From Acidobacteriota bacterium (GTDB taxonomy: Bacteria; Acidobacteriota; Terriglobia; Bryobacterales; Bryobacteraceae), in assembly GCA_026393985.1 (NCBI GenBank), contig JAPKZB010000091.1:1-64000 (forward strand): 64,000 nt of DNA, read 5' to 3'. Below are positions 41,334 to 51,377 of this stretch, one piece after another. The notes under the pieces are model-generated. The model made no database searches. It saw only the letters and a program-made list of their open reading frames with translations, and was not told the origin of the DNA. A program made the translations under genes and the position numbers. Numbering within the stretch: position 1 is the stretch's first letter; each line of letters opens with the position of its first letter.

Positions 41334-41762
41334 CTATTCGAACTCGATTCCAGCGATGACGAGTTGGGGCAGGGCCTGGTTCCAGCCCGGAGGCAGATTG
41401 TCGAACGGCAGGCGGAAGGACTTGGTTTCGCCGGCGGCCAGGCCGCCCTTGCTCGCCCGGACAATGGCGACGCGCTCGCGCGAAACAGGCTGGCCGTAGG
41501 GATCGGCAAAGACGCAGTTGAGTTCAACGAGCTTCAGCCGCCGCCCGCCGTTGTTGGTGATCTTGCCCGTAATCTCGACCACCCGCTGGGAGGCGAAGCT
41601 CTCGATGGCCTTCATCTCGACCCCGGCCAGTTGGAGATTGCGCACGTAGGCTTTGGCCTCGGCCGTAATCGGCGCGGGGCCGTTGACGACCTTCGGCTGC
41701 GACAGATACCAGTAGGCAGCGCCGCCGCAGACGACGACAATTAGCGAGGCGATCCGGATCAT
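41334..41762 (-). CDS. Membrane-anchored small protein with beta-sandwich domain
   Basis: The 142-residue protein has one N-terminal helix (IRIASLIVVVCGGAAYWYL). A domain follows with VVEITGKITNNGGRRLKLVELNCVF and LAAGETKSFRLPFDNLPPGW, the pattern of DUF2393/FxLYD-like beta-sandwich domains exposed to the periplasm. The role is unknown. It overlaps pmbA by four bases and is three bases from the receiver-fusion gene, within the HDOD-tldD operon. Confidence 0.75.
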   Translation of the reverse strand: MIRIASLIVVVCGGAAYWYLSQPKVVNGPAPITAEAKAYVRNLQLAGVEMKAIESFASQRVVEITGKITNNGGRRLKLVELNCVFADPYGQPVSRERVAIVRASKGGLAAGETKSFRLPFDNLPPGWNQALPQLVIAGIEFE

Positions 41763-43108
41763 TGGACGCCGCTCACCGTCATGCCGCCGATGGCCAGGGT
41801 GGGGGCGGCCGTCGAGCCGAGGAACTCGAGATCGTTGCCGATAAAGAGAACGTTCTTGAGCATCTCGCTCAGATTACCAGCCACCGTGACCTCGGTGACC
41901 GGGTAGGTAAGCTCACCGTTTTCAATCCAGATCCCGGACGCCCCGCGCGAGTAGTCGCCGTTGACGGTGTTCACGCCCTGGCCGATCAGTTCGGTAACGT
42001 AGAGCCCGTTGCCCACTTCCCGCAACAGTTCCTCGGGCGGCAGGGCGCCGGCTTCGAGATAGAGATTCCCGTGGCCGGTGCCCGGGCTGCCTGTCAGGCC
42101 GCGCGAGGCGTTGCCCGTTGTCTTCCGGCCCAGCTTGCGGGCCGTGTAGGTGTGCAGCAGATAGGTCTGCAGCACGCCGTTTTGAATAATCAGATTGCGG
42201 CGGCCGGGCACGCCTTCGTCATCAAAAGGCGCCGAGCCGAACAGTCCGGGCAGCGTCGGGTCGTCGACGATGGTGACCGCGGGCGAGGCGACCACCTGCC
42301 CGATCTTGTCGAGCAGGAAGGAGCTTTTGCGGTAGATGGCATCGCCGGTGACGGCCGCAAAGACGTGGCCGACAAGCGAGCGGGCCGTGCGCGGCTCAAA
42401 GACCACCGTCGCCGTCTGGGTAGCGATCTTGCGCGCGCCGAGGCGGCGCAGGACGCGTTCGGCCGCCCGGCGCCCGATCTGTTCGGGCGATTCCAGGCGC
42501 GTGTGGTCCCGGCCGATCGAGAACCAGTAGTCGCGCTCCATGCGCTCGTCGGATTTGGCCACCGGGACGGCCGACAGCGAACAGTATGTGGAGTGGTAGC
42601 TGCCGGCAAAGCCGCGGGAGTTGGCAAAGACGCGGACGCCGGTGTGCGAATCAAACGAAGCCCCATCGGAGTTGGTCAGACGCGCATCGGCGCTGAGCGC
42701 GGCTTTTTCGGCGCGCTTGGCCCAGTCGATCTTTTCGGCCGTCGAGAGCGTCAACTCCGAGGCGAGACCGAGATCCTGAGTCAATTGGCCGAGTTCGTCC
42801 GCCTCGGGCAGACCGGCGTAGGGGTCGGCTTCGGTGATGCGGGCGATCTCGATGGCGCTCGTAACCATCTGCCGGATGCCTTCGGCCGACAGATCGGAGG
42901 TGTAGGAGGAGCCCTGCCGCTGGCCGAGCAGCACGCGCAGTCCGGCGCCGCAGGAATCGGCCTCCTTCAGTTTTTCTACCTCGCCCAGACGGACCGTGAC
43001 CGAGAACTCACTACCGCTGGCGATGGTGCATTCGGCCCCGGTGGCGCCGAGCGCGAGGGCCTGCTCGACGGCGCTCACAGCCGCCGAGCGAAGTTGTTGT
43101 TCGGTCAT
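41759..43108 (-). CDS. pmbA: PmbA/TldE-family metalloprotease-like protein
   Basis: The 449-residue protein shows the TldD/PmbA fold: residues about 25-90 with ASGSEFSVTVRLGEVEKLKE, the middle with PRTARSLVGHVFAAVTGDAI, and the end with GVNTVNGDYSRGASGIWIENGE. It lacks the HExxxH zinc motif, as expected for the TldE half of the TldD-TldE heterodimer, which degrades or trims small unfolded or modified peptides. It overlaps tldD by four bases (ATGA). Confidence 0.93.
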   Translation of the reverse strand: MTEQQLRSAAVSAVEQALALGATGAECTIASGSEFSVTVRLGEVEKLKEADSCGAGLRVLLGQRQGSSYTSDLSAEGIRQMVTSAIEIARITEADPYAGLPEADELGQLTQDLGLASELTLSTAEKIDWAKRAEKAALSADARLTNSDGASFDSHTGVRVFANSRGFAGSYHSTYCSLSAVPVAKSDERMERDYWFSIGRDHTRLESPEQIGRRAAERVLRRLGARKIATQTATVVFEPRTARSLVGHVFAAVTGDAIYRKSSFLLDKIGQVVASPAVTIVDDPTLPGLFGSAPFDDEGVPGRRNLIIQNGVLQTYLLHTYTARKLGRKTTGNASRGLTGSPGTGHGNLYLEAGALPPEELLREVGNGLYVTELIGQGVNTVNGDYSRGASGIWIENGELTYPVTEVTVAGNLSEMLKNVLFIGNDLEFLGSTAAPTLAIGGMTVSGVQ

Positions 43109-44541
43109 GCGCGAGCGGTGCCTCCGACGGTCATCTTATCGATGCGGACGGTGGGAATGCCCACCCCCACCGGCACGCTCTGGCCGTCTTTGCCGCATAT
43201 GCCAACGCCCTGGTCGAGCTTCAGATCGTTGCCGACCATCGAGATATACTGCATCGCCTCCGGACCGTTGCCGATGAGCGTCGCGCCGCGGACGGGGCGC
43301 GTCAGCTTGCCGTCCTCGATCAGATAGCTCTCCGAGGCCGAAAAGACGAAGTTGCCGTTGGTGATGTCCACCTGGCCGCCGCCGAAGTTGGCGCAATAGA
43401 TCCCTTTCTTCACCGAGCGGATGATCTCTTCGGGCGTTGATGCGCCCGAGAGCATGAACGTGTTGGTCATCCGCGGCATGGGGATGTGCTGGTAGTTCTC
43501 GCGGCGCCCCGAACCGGTCGACCGGCCGCCGGTGAGACGCGCCGACAGTTCGTCAGTGAGGTAGCCGCGCAGGATGCCATTTTCAATCAGCACGTTCTGG
43601 CGCGTGGGGTTGGCTTCGTCGTCGACATTCAGCGAGCCGCGGCGGCTGTCAATCGTGCCGTCGTCGATCACCGTGCACAGTTCACTGGCTACCTTCTGCC
43701 CGACGCGACCGGAAAAGACCGACGTGCCCTTGCGGTTGAAGTCCGCCTCGAGACCATGGCCGACGGCCTCATGCAGCAGCACCCCGGGCCAGCCCGGGCC
43801 AAGCACCACCACCGACTCCCCGGCCGGGGCCTCGGTAGCGTCCAACTGCACAATCGCCAGGCGGACGGCCTCGCGGGCGTAAGCCTCCGGCGCGCTGGCG
43901 CCCGTAAAGTAGTCGAGCCCCACGCGGCCCCCTCCGCCGCCGTAGCCCTGCTGCGGCGTGCCTTCGCCCTGGCGGGCCAGCACGCTGACGTTCAGCCGGG
44001 CCATGGGCTGCCGGTCGAAGCTCAGTTTCCCGTCCGAAGTGGCCACCAGAACGTGGCGCAGCGAATCGGCGTAGGTGCTCTGTACCTGGATGACGCGGGC
44101 GTCGGCGGCGCGGGCGGCGGCATCGGTGCGCTTGACGAATTGGACGCGCTCCTCGAGCGGCTGGTCGATCGGCGCGCGGAGCACAGGATACAGGTCGTGC
44201 TGACGCGCCGGCGTCAGGCTGACCGTGTCGACCTTGGCCGGCGAGTCGGCGATGCAGGCGGCCGTGGCCGCCGCCTTCAGAATCTTCTCCGGGCTGAGGT
44301 CGTCCGAGTAGGCGTAGCCGGTGCGTTCGCCGGCGATGACGCGTACGCCGACGCCGAGCGAAACACCCTGCGTGGCGGACTTGACGATGGACTCATCGAG
44401 TGAGATCGAGGACGTGGCCAGGTACTCGAAGTAGAGGTCGGCGTAGTCGGCGCCGCGCCCGAGGGCCTCGGCGAGGTAGCGATCGAGGTCCCGTTCGGTG
44501 ATTCCGAACTTCGATCCGAAAAAGGAGCTGGAAAGGCTCAT
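43105..44541 (-). CDS. tldD: TldD-family metalloprotease
   Basis: The 478-residue protein starts at the ATG at 44541; a few upstream codons are open but lack support. It contains the zinc motif HEAVGHGLE (about residues 254-262), GKDGQSVPVGVGIPTVRI at the C-terminus and NFGGGQVDITNGNFVFSAS. TldD is the catalytic half of the TldD-TldE protease; in E. coli it matures microcin B17 and degrades CcdA. No peptide substrate gene is apparent nearby. Confidence 0.95.
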   Translation of the reverse strand: MSLSSSFFGSKFGITERDLDRYLAEALGRGADYADLYFEYLATSSISLDESIVKSATQGVSLGVGVRVIAGERTGYAYSDDLSPEKILKAAATAACIADSPAKVDTVSLTPARQHDLYPVLRAPIDQPLEERVQFVKRTDAAARAADARVIQVQSTYADSLRHVLVATSDGKLSFDRQPMARLNVSVLARQGEGTPQQGYGGGGGRVGLDYFTGASAPEAYAREAVRLAIVQLDATEAPAGESVVVLGPGWPGVLLHEAVGHGLEADFNRKGTSVFSGRVGQKVASELCTVIDDGTIDSRRGSLNVDDEANPTRQNVLIENGILRGYLTDELSARLTGGRSTGSGRRENYQHIPMPRMTNTFMLSGASTPEEIIRSVKKGIYCANFGGGQVDITNGNFVFSASESYLIEDGKLTRPVRGATLIGNGPEAMQYISMVGNDLKLDQGVGICGKDGQSVPVGVGIPTVRIDKMTVGGTARA

Positions 44542-44569
44542 ACTTCCAGGGTAGCTGGTTTCGGCGCCG

Positions 44570-45523
44570 CTACGATTCAATCGCGTTGACGCGGGTGGCG
44601 ATCAGCAGTTCGAGATCGGCGAGGTTGAACACGACACGCTCCTTGCGGCGGGGAGGAAGCTGGTCGTGGAACTCCTCGAGCGCATTCGGCGAGCCCGGCT
44701 CGACCGGTCGGTTAACCACCGAGAAGCCAAGCAGGTCGGCGCCGCGCGAGGCGAAGTGAATGAGACCCAGGGGGGTGAACGCGGGCTGCTCAAGAGGGGC
44801 GTGGTGCAGCCGCATCACTTCGCCCGTAAAGGAAGGCAGGTTCCACGCCGCGGCTAGAAATTCCCCTGCCTCGCAGTGATCGAGGCCGAAGTGCTTGCGC
44901 TCGAGATCAAGGATCGAGGCGGGGGCGGCGGCAGCCTCTTCGAGCAGTTGCCGGTAGCGGGGCGGGGACATGGCAATGAGTCCCAGGGCCCCGAGGTCGT
45001 GCAGAATTCCTGCCGTATAGGCCTCGGCGCCATCGGCTTGCGTCCAATGCGCGAGCTCCTCGGCCAATAGGGCCACCGCGAGGCTGTGACGCCAGGTCCG
45101 CTGCAGGGTAGGGATCTGGAGCGCGTTGCCCAGATAGTTCTTGATCGCCACCGTCCAGGCCAGCGACTTCGTCTTCTCGATGCCCAGATAGGCGATCGCT
45201 TGGACAATGCTGCGGACCTCTGATCGCAGCCCGAACAGCGACGAGTTGGCAATGCTGAGCACCTCGCCCGCCAGCGCCCCGTCGGAGGCAATCAGCGCAC
45301 TGACGGACCTCAGGTCTACATCGGCGCGGCCCATCATCGACAGGAGCCGCGTTGAAACCGTCGGTAACGCCGGCAGTTCCTGCAGCAGGTGGGAAATGTC
45401 GGAGCGCAGAGAACTGGTACCCGCGATGTCGGCTGCGTTCAGGACCATCTGTAGGGGGTATCGACCAGCGGGATCCGCTTCTTGACCAGATATTTGCAGC
45501 CAGCGCCGGCGATCGGTAAACAT
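44570..45523 (-). CDS. HDOD domain protein
   Basis: The protein is 317 residues if the ATG at 45523 is the start. The longer frame to 45583 would place its start codon against that of the divergent gene within the sequence CATATG, leaving no promoter. The HDOD domain spans about residues 40-260: LLQELPALPTVSTRLLSMMG, ANSSLFGLRSEVRSIVQAIAYLG, then HSLAVALLAEEL and GILHDLGALGL. HDOD proteins are regulatory or scaffold relatives of HD phosphohydrolases. Here HDLG is retained, so residual metal binding is possible. First gene of the tldD operon. Confidence 0.85.
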   Translation of the reverse strand: MFTDRRRWLQISGQEADPAGRYPLQMVLNAADIAGTSSLRSDISHLLQELPALPTVSTRLLSMMGRADVDLRSVSALIASDGALAGEVLSIANSSLFGLRSEVRSIVQAIAYLGIEKTKSLAWTVAIKNYLGNALQIPTLQRTWRHSLAVALLAEELAHWTQADGAEAYTAGILHDLGALGLIAMSPPRYRQLLEEAAAAPASILDLERKHFGLDHCEAGEFLAAAWNLPSFTGEVMRLHHAPLEQPAFTPLGLIHFASRGADLLGFSVVNRPVEPGSPNALEEFHDQLPPRRKERVVFNLADLELLIATRVNAIES

Positions 45524-45583
45524 ACTCGCCCCAGGCTCCGGAAAACTGAAACAGTTAGGCCGGGTGCGCGAATCTGAGTACAT

Positions 45584-46933
45584 ATGGCTTTGGGGAAACG
45601 CGTAGCCCTCGTTATGCTGGCTTGTGTGTGCCGGATCTTGGGTTCGGACGAGCCCGCCGGATCAACTGACTTGGACTCAACCCACTTGGATTCAACCCAC
45701 TTGGATTCAACCCAGGCGGATTCCGTCCAATGGCGGCCGTTGTTCGAACAGTCGCTCTACTTTCTGGGAATCCAGCACGGGTTCCGCCTGGCGACGGAAA
45801 AGGGCACCCGCCGCGGATTGCAGGGCCCTTACCTCCGCGGCGTTGCTCAAAGCATCGGCAGTTTGCGGGGATGGTCCGATGGCGATGTAGCGCTCGTCAA
45901 CTACGTCGGTCACCCCATGCAGGGCGCGGTGACCGGCTACCTCTTTGCCCAGAACGACCCGCGCTACCGCCGCGTCGAGTTCGGCTCCTCCCGCGCCTAC
46001 TGGAAGGGCCGCCTACGCGCCACCGCCTATTCGTTCGCCTACAGCTCCCAGTTTGAGATCGGACCGCTCAGCGAGGCGAGCCTCGGCGCGATTCAATCCC
46101 GCTGGCCGCAGCAGGGCCTGGTGGATCACGTCGTCACGCCCGTCATCGGCCTCGGCTGGCAGGTCAGCGAAGACGCCATCGACCGGCTGGTGATTCAGAA
46201 GATCGAGAACCGGATCGAAAACCGCTGGGTGCGCATGATGGTGCGCGGCTGGCTGAACCCCTCGCGCAGCATGGCCAACCTCATGCGCGGCGACGCCCCC
46301 TGGCACCGCGACACGCGTCCGGGCATCCGGAGCTACCGGCGAGGGATGTCCTATGTCGACAACAGCGGCCGCAACGGCGACCCGCAAACGACCCCGGTCT
46401 TTGAGTTCATCTCCCGCGCCCAGTCGACCATTCTGCACGGCGGCCAGTGCACGGGAGGCGGCGCGCAGGGCGCCTACCGGCTGCACCCGAACTGGTATGC
46501 CGTCGTTGACGTGAGCGGCTGCAAGATGCTCGATCTGCCCACCAACGTCAGCTCCGACTCGCTGCAGTACCTGGTCGGCCTGCAGTGGAAAGCCCGCCCG
46601 GAGGCCCGCTGGAAACCGCACGTGCAGTTCCTGATCGGCGGCAACAAGACCACGCGCGAACGCATTGACCCGGAGATGAAAAAGATCGTGATCGCGCGCA
46701 ACGACGGCACCGGCCAGACCGTTCCCTACGAACAGTTCGCCGTCCGCACGGAGGCCAACGGTCTGGCGCTGGCCGCCGGCGCCGGCATCGACCTGAAGAT
46801 CACCAACGCGCTCTCCTGGCGCGTGGCCGGGGTCGAATACTTCCGGACCTTATCACGCGAACTGGAAAACGTCCGGTCGCAGGAGGGGCTGCGGGCTTCG
46901 ATGGGCTTTGTCCTGACGATGGGGACTTGGTGA
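45584..46933 (+). CDS. Putative outer-membrane-type protein of unknown function
   Basis: The 449-residue protein has a hydrophobic N-terminus (MALGKRVALVMLACVCRILG) that may be a signal peptide. A pentapeptide repeat (LDSTH twice, then LDSTQ) follows at residues about 30-44. A conserved VNYVGHPMQGAVTGYLFAQN segment leads into alternating amphipathic stretches with the look of a beta-barrel, ending in Trp. I have seen this HPMQGAV pattern only in hypothetical proteins. No Shine-Dalgarno precedes the ATG. It is followed three bases later by a DNA-repair gene. Confidence 0.72.
   Translation: MALGKRVALVMLACVCRILGSDEPAGSTDLDSTHLDSTHLDSTQADSVQWRPLFEQSLYFLGIQHGFRLATEKGTRRGLQGPYLRGVAQSIGSLRGWSDGDVALVNYVGHPMQGAVTGYLFAQNDPRYRRVEFGSSRAYWKGRLRATAYSFAYSSQFEIGPLSEASLGAIQSRWPQQGLVDHVVTPVIGLGWQVSEDAIDRLVIQKIENRIENRWVRMMVRGWLNPSRSMANLMRGDAPWHRDTRPGIRSYRRGMSYVDNSGRNGDPQTTPVFEFISRAQSTILHGGQCTGGGAQGAYRLHPNWYAVVDVSGCKMLDLPTNVSSDSLQYLVGLQWKARPEARWKPHVQFLIGGNKTTRERIDPEMKKIVIARNDGTGQTVPYEQFAVRTEANGLALAAGAGIDLKITNALSWRVAGVEYFRTLSRELENVRSQEGLRASMGFVLTMGTW
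45671..45715 (+). repeat. Three 15-base tandem repeats inside a coding region
   Basis: TTGGAYTCAACCCAC occurs three times in a row (45671, 45686, 45701; last copy ends CCCAG) and encodes LDSTH-LDSTH-LDSTQ. Because the unit is 15 bases, gain or loss of copies keeps the reading frame. It lies in the exposed linker after the signal peptide. Confidence 0.8.
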
Positions 46934-46936
46934 AGC

Positions 46937-47239
46937 ATGTTCGACGCCATGCGCGCCGTTGTCCGGCGGATCCCTCGCGGCCAAGTGGCCACCTACGGCC
47001 AGGTGGCGGCCCTGGCCGGCCATCCCCGCGGTTCGCGGCAGGTGGCGTGGGCGCTGCGGCAGTTCGACGCCGGGCTGCCGTGGCACCGCGTGGTGGGCAA
47101 AGACGGCGCGCGTCATGGCAAGGTGCTGCTGCGCGGCGCCGCGGGCGTAGAACAGGTGACGCGCCTCCAGACCGAGGGCGTCCGTCTCCACGGCACGCGC
47201 ATCCGGCTGGACGAATACGGCTGGGACGGAACGTTCTAG
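46937..47239 (+). CDS. Alkyltransferase-like (ATL) DNA-repair protein
   Basis: The 100-residue protein has the MGMT C-terminal domain fold: VVRRIPRGQVATYGQVAALAG and the active-site region LPWHRVVGKDG. In O6-alkylguanine transferases this motif is PCHRV with an alkyl-accepting cysteine. Here Trp49 replaces the cysteine, which defines the ATL class: it binds alkylated bases and recruits nucleotide excision repair instead of repairing them. The length matches ATL proteins. It is convergent with the DUF1501 gene. Confidence 0.92.
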   Translation: MFDAMRAVVRRIPRGQVATYGQVAALAGHPRGSRQVAWALRQFDAGLPWHRVVGKDGARHGKVLLRGAAGVEQVTRLQTEGVRLHGTRIRLDEYGWDGTF

Positions 47240-47240
47240 G

Positions 47241-48599
47241 CTAAGCCAGGATGGAGCGAACCACGTTGCCGTGCACATCCGTCAGGCGGAAGTGGCGGCC
47301 CTGGAACTTGAACGTTAGTTTCGTATGGTCCACGCCCAACTGGTGCAGGATGGTCGCGTGCAGATCGTGCACATGCACCGGGTCCTTGACGATGTTGTAG
47401 GAAAAGTCGTCGGTCTCGCCGAAGCTCAAGCCCGGCTTCACGCCGCCGCCGGCCAGAAAGACCGTGAAGCAGCGCGGATGGTGGTCGCGCCCGTAGTCGT
47501 CGGCCGTCATCTTGCCCTGGCAGTAAACGGTGCGGCCGAACTCGCCGCCCCAGACCACCAACGTATCTTCGAGCAGGCCGCGCTCGGCGAGATCTTCAAT
47601 CAGCCCGGCGGTAGGCTGATCGACGTCGCGGCACTGGTTGACGATCTGCGCCGGCAGATGGTTGTGCTGGTCCCAGCCCCGATGGAAAAGTTGAATGAAG
47701 CGGACGCCGCGTTCGGCGAGGCGCCGGGCGAGCAGGCAGTTGGCGGCGTAGGTGCCCGGCGTGCGGGACTCGGGTCCGTAGCGGGCGAAGACCTGTTCGG
47801 GCTCCTTCGACAGGTCGGTCAGTTCGGGCACCGAGGTCTGCATCCGGAAGGCCATCTCGTACTGCGCAATGCGGGTGGCGACCTCCGGGTCGCCGGACTC
47901 GTTCAGCTTAAAGGTGTTCAGCTTGGCGAGGTCGTCGAGGTAGCCGCGCCGCGTGGCGGCCGTCACGCCTTCCGGGTTCTTGAGGAACAGCACCGGGTCG
48001 CCCTGCGAACGGAACTTGACGCCCTGGTACTTGGTTGGCAGAAAGCCGCTGCCCCAGAGCCGGTCATAGAGCGGTTGATCGGCGATGTTGCCCGTGCCCT
48101 GCGAGATCATCACCACAAAAGCGGGCAGATCCTGATTCTCGCTGCCGAGGCCGTAAGAGATCCAGGAGCCGATCGACGGGCGGCCGGCGAGCTGGAAGCC
48201 GGTCTGGAAAAAGGTCACGGCCGGGTCGTGATTGATCGCTTCGGTGTGCAGCGATTTGACGAAGCAGAGCCGGTCGGCCACCTTGGCGATGTGCGGCAGC
48301 AGGTCGCTGACCCACGCCCCGGACTGGCCCCGCTGCCGAAAGGCGAACTGCGAAGGCACCAGCGGAAAGCTCGTCTGCGAGGCCGTCATGCCCGTGAGCC
48401 GCTGGCCCTGGCGGACGGAGTCCGGCAGTTCGACGCCGCGCATTCTGTTGAGGCCCGGCTTGTAGTCGAAGGTCTCAAGCTGCGACGGCGCGCCGGACTG
48501 AAACAGGTAGATCACCCGTTTGGCCTTCGGCGCAAAGTCGGTGGCCCCGCGGGCCAGCGTTGCCATGGCGGCGGCGGAGAGAAAGTCGCGGCGCTTCAT
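47241..48599 (-). CDS. DUF1501 protein with twin-arginine leader (second copy)
   Basis: The 452-residue protein has a Tat-like N-terminus ([18 protein letters not shown]). The DUF1501 domain has [44 protein letters not shown] and [17 protein letters not shown]. It follows the cytochrome/DUF1549 gene with an ATGA overlap, which repeats the gene order of the pair at 11575-15376. The two DUF1501 proteins differ in many positions, so they are old paralogues with separate partners. Confidence 0.9.
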   Translation of the reverse strand: MKRRDFLSAAAMATLARGATDFAPKAKRVIYLFQSGAPSQLETFDYKPGLNRMRGVELPDSVRQGQRLTGMTASQTSFPLVPSQFAFRQRGQSGAWVSDLLPHIAKVADRLCFVKSLHTEAINHDPAVTFFQTGFQLAGRPSIGSWISYGLGSENQDLPAFVVMISQGTGNIADQPLYDRLWGSGFLPTKYQGVKFRSQGDPVLFLKNPEGVTAATRRGYLDDLAKLNTFKLNESGDPEVATRIAQYEMAFRMQTSVPELTDLSKEPEQVFARYGPESRTPGTYAANCLLARRLAERGVRFIQLFHRGWDQHNHLPAQIVNQCRDVDQPTAGLIEDLAERGLLEDTLVVWGGEFGRTVYCQGKMTADDYGRDHHPRCFTVFLAGGGVKPGLSFGETDDFSYNIVKDPVHVHDLHATILHQLGVDHTKLTFKFQGRHFRLTDVHGNVVRSILA

Positions 48600-51322
48600 T
48601 CTTTGGTGATTCCTTCGTCGAGGTTCAGCAGCAGGCTGGCCACCAGGGTATGGGCGGCGAGGTCGGCCACCGGTAGAGCCGTATTCCGGCGGGCGTCGCC
48701 GTGCGCAAGCAGGTTGCGGGCGGCCGACTCATCTTTTTCGTAGGTGGCGCGGTGGCGTTCGAGGGCGCTGAGCAGCACGGTGAGTTCGTCGCCCGTGGCG
48801 GCGCGGCCGGTGACGAGCCGGAAGCCGTAGGCGACGCCGGCCGGGTTGGTCATGATCTTTTCGGCCAGCCGGCGCGAGGCTTCAAGAAACGTGACATCGT
48901 TCATCAGGTTCAGCGCCTGCAGCGGCGTGTTGGTCCGCGACTCGCGCACCGTGCAGGTTTCGCGGCCCGCGGCGTCGAAGTTGGCCATCGTCGGCGGCGG
49001 CGCCGTGCGTTTCCAGAACGTGTAGATGCTGCGCCGGTAGAGCGCCTCGCCCGAATCGGGCACATAGTCCGCCCCGCCCGACAGCTCTTTCCACAAACCA
49101 GCCGGCTGATACGGTTTCACCGACGGTCCACCCACGCGCTCGACGAGGAGCCCGGACAAATACAGCGCCTGATCGCGCACCGCCCCGGCGTCGAGCCGCA
49201 GCCGCGGACCGCGCGCGAGCAGCCGGTTCTCCGGGTCGCGGGCGAGCAGTTCGGGCGTGACGCGGGAGGACTGGCGATAGGTTTGGGACAGCAAGATGGT
49301 CTTGAGCAGATGCTTCACGTCCCAGCCCGAGTCCATGAACTCAACGGCCAGCCAGTCGAGCAGCTCCGGGTTGGCTGGCCACTCGCCCTGCGCGCCGAAA
49401 TCCTCGGCGGTCTTGACGAGGCCCACGCCGAACAGCGACTGCCAGAAGCGGTTGACGGTAACGCGGGCCGTGAGTGGGTTCTCGCGCGAGACCAGCCAGC
49501 GGGCCAGTTCGAGGCGGTTCGTAATCGGCTTTCCCATTAAGATCGCCGGTACCCCGGGGGCGACCTTTTCGCCCGGCCGGTCGTAGGCGCCGCGAATCAG
49601 TACGTGGGCGTCGAGCGGTTTGCCGGTCTCCTGCATCACCATGACGGTGGGCACGGAATCGAGGAAGGCGTCGCGTTCGCGCCGCAGACGCACGACCTCG
49701 GACCAGGCCTTGGCGTCGGTGGTTTCGAGGAACTGCCGGCGCGCCGCCTCCGGCCCCGCGGCCGTGCCGGCAAGGAAGGCGACATCGAGGGCGGGAAGCG
49801 CGCGCGCGAAGATCTTCACCTCGGGGGAGTTCAGCGTGAACGGCTCTTTGACGAGGAAGTCCTGGTTGAGTTCATCGACGATCACGCGCAGCTTCTCCGG
49901 TTGGCCGTCGATGTAGACCTTGATGCCGGCGGCGAGCTTCGAGCCGTCGTAGGTGAAGGCGACGTGGTAATTCTGGCCGGGGGTGAGCGTCCGTTCGGTT
50001 TCGACGCGCAGGGCGTCGTCGAGCCAGCGCATCACCAGGTTGACTTGGAGCCGCCCGTCTTTGAGGTTAAACCGCAGGCCGGCCGATTCGGCCTCCGGCA
50101 GCGCCTTCGAAACGATGTTGGCCGTGGCGGCCGGGGGCGTGAACCGGGCGGCGATGGTAAACCGGGCCGTATAGTGCGGCGTGTACTTTTCGGGCGTGGT
50201 CAGGTCCAGCGTCGGTTTCCAGGAGAACGGGCCTTTGGCCGCTCCGGGCCGCAGGCGGGCTTCGGCGGCGGCCAGCGCGGCTGCGAGTTCGGCGAGTTTG
50301 GCCTGTTGGGGTTCGGTGGGGGCGTGGAGGAAGGGCGGGGTATTGCCGAATTTGAAGTAGCGGCCGCGTTCGCCAATATTATGGAAGAAGGCGAAGAGCT
50401 GATAAAACTCTTTCTGGGTGAACGGGTCGTACTTGTGGTTGTGGCAGCGGGCGCAGCCGATGGTAGAGCCGAGAAAAACTGTCGACATGGTCTCCACGCG
50501 GTCGGCGGCGTACTCGGCCAGGTACTCCTCGGCCACGATGCCGCCCTCGCCGTTGCCGCGATGGTTGCGTTGAAAGCCGGTAGCGATTCGCTGGTCGAGC
50601 GTCGCGTTGGGCAGCAGGTCGCCGGCCATCTGTTCGATGACGAACTGGTCAAACGGCTTATTGGTCCGGAAGGAGTTCAGCACCCAGTCGCGCCAGCGCC
50701 ACATCTGCCGCTCGCCGTCGGTTTGATAGCCGTTTGAATCGGCGTAGCGGGCCGCGTCGAGCCACTTGGCGGTCATTCGTTCGGCGTAGCGGGCCGTCGC
50801 GAGCATGCGGTCGACGGCCTGTTCGTAGCTCATGCCGTCGTACTCGCCGGGCAGCGGCGGCAGGCCAGTCAGGTCGAGCGAGGCGCGGCGGAGCAGGGTC
50901 TCCGGCGGGGCCGCCGGGGCAGGGGAGAGCCCGGCCTTGACGAGACGAGCGCGCACCAGCGAATCGATCGTTTGCCCGGCGGTACGCTGCGGCGGCAGGT
51001 AGGCCCAATGCTTCTGCCAGGGGGCACCGGCCTCCACCCAGCGGTTCAGCAGCGCCACTTCGGCCGTCGACAGGCTGGCGCCCGTATGTAGCGGCGGCAT
51101 CCGCTTGGCCTTGTTCGTCGTCACGATGCGCTCGGCAATCGTCTGCCGGGCCGCGGCCACCGGTTCGGGTTGGTCGAGACGCAGTTTGATACCCTTCGAG
51201 GCTGCGTCGGAGCCGTGACACGTCCAGCACCGGTCCGACAGAATCGGACGGATATCCCGGTTGAATTCGATCGGTTGCGCTGCCAGGGACACAACGCCGG
51301 CGAGAAGAAAAACGAAACGCAT
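48596..51322 (-). CDS. Planctomycete-type cytochrome c / DUF1549 / LamG-like / DUF1553 protein
   Basis: The 908-residue protein starts from the ATG at 51322, which opens a signal peptide ([16 protein letters not shown]). Heme motif CWTCH lies at Cys32-His36. DUF1549 carries a second CxxCH (CARCH). A concanavalin-like LamG domain follows at about residues 365-480 ([25 protein letters not shown]), and DUF1553 closes the protein ([17 protein letters not shown]). The LamG insert is absent from the copy at 11575-14013 and suggests glycan binding. In the same operon as the DUF1501 gene that follows. Confidence 0.88.
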   Translation of the reverse strand: MRFVFLLAGVVSLAAQPIEFNRDIRPILSDRCWTCHGSDAASKGIKLRLDQPEPVAAARQTIAERIVTTNKAKRMPPLHTGASLSTAEVALLNRWVEAGAPWQKHWAYLPPQRTAGQTIDSLVRARLVKAGLSPAPAAPPETLLRRASLDLTGLPPLPGEYDGMSYEQAVDRMLATARYAERMTAKWLDAARYADSNGYQTDGERQMWRWRDWVLNSFRTNKPFDQFVIEQMAGDLLPNATLDQRIATGFQRNHRGNGEGGIVAEEYLAEYAADRVETMSTVFLGSTIGCARCHNHKYDPFTQKEFYQLFAFFHNIGERGRYFKFGNTPPFLHAPTEPQQAKLAELAAALAAAEARLRPGAAKGPFSWKPTLDLTTPEKYTPHYTARFTIAARFTPPAATANIVSKALPEAESAGLRFNLKDGRLQVNLVMRWLDDALRVETERTLTPGQNYHVAFTYDGSKLAAGIKVYIDGQPEKLRVIVDELNQDFLVKEPFTLNSPEVKIFARALPALDVAFLAGTAAGPEAARRQFLETTDAKAWSEVVRLRRERDAFLDSVPTVMVMQETGKPLDAHVLIRGAYDRPGEKVAPGVPAILMGKPITNRLELARWLVSRENPLTARVTVNRFWQSLFGVGLVKTAEDFGAQGEWPANPELLDWLAVEFMDSGWDVKHLLKTILLSQTYRQSSRVTPELLARDPENRLLARGPRLRLDAGAVRDQALYLSGLLVERVGGPSVKPYQPAGLWKELSGGADYVPDSGEALYRRSIYTFWKRTAPPPTMANFDAAGRETCTVRESRTNTPLQALNLMNDVTFLEASRRLAEKIMTNPAGVAYGFRLVTGRAATGDELTVLLSALERHRATYEKDESAARNLLAHGDARRNTALPVADLAAHTLVASLLLNLDEGITKE

Positions 51323-51377
51323 GCTGCTTGCCGACATTATGTCGCAAGCAGCACGCCAATGCATCCGGGAGTGCAGC

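Noticed and set aside
44521-44541. Possible intrinsic terminator near the tldD start
   Set aside because: No stem with a T tract on either strand; it is only the tldD start region.
49604-50737. 377-codon plus-strand frame
   Set aside because: Antisense to the second cytochrome/DUF1549 gene; repetitive composition, no domain.
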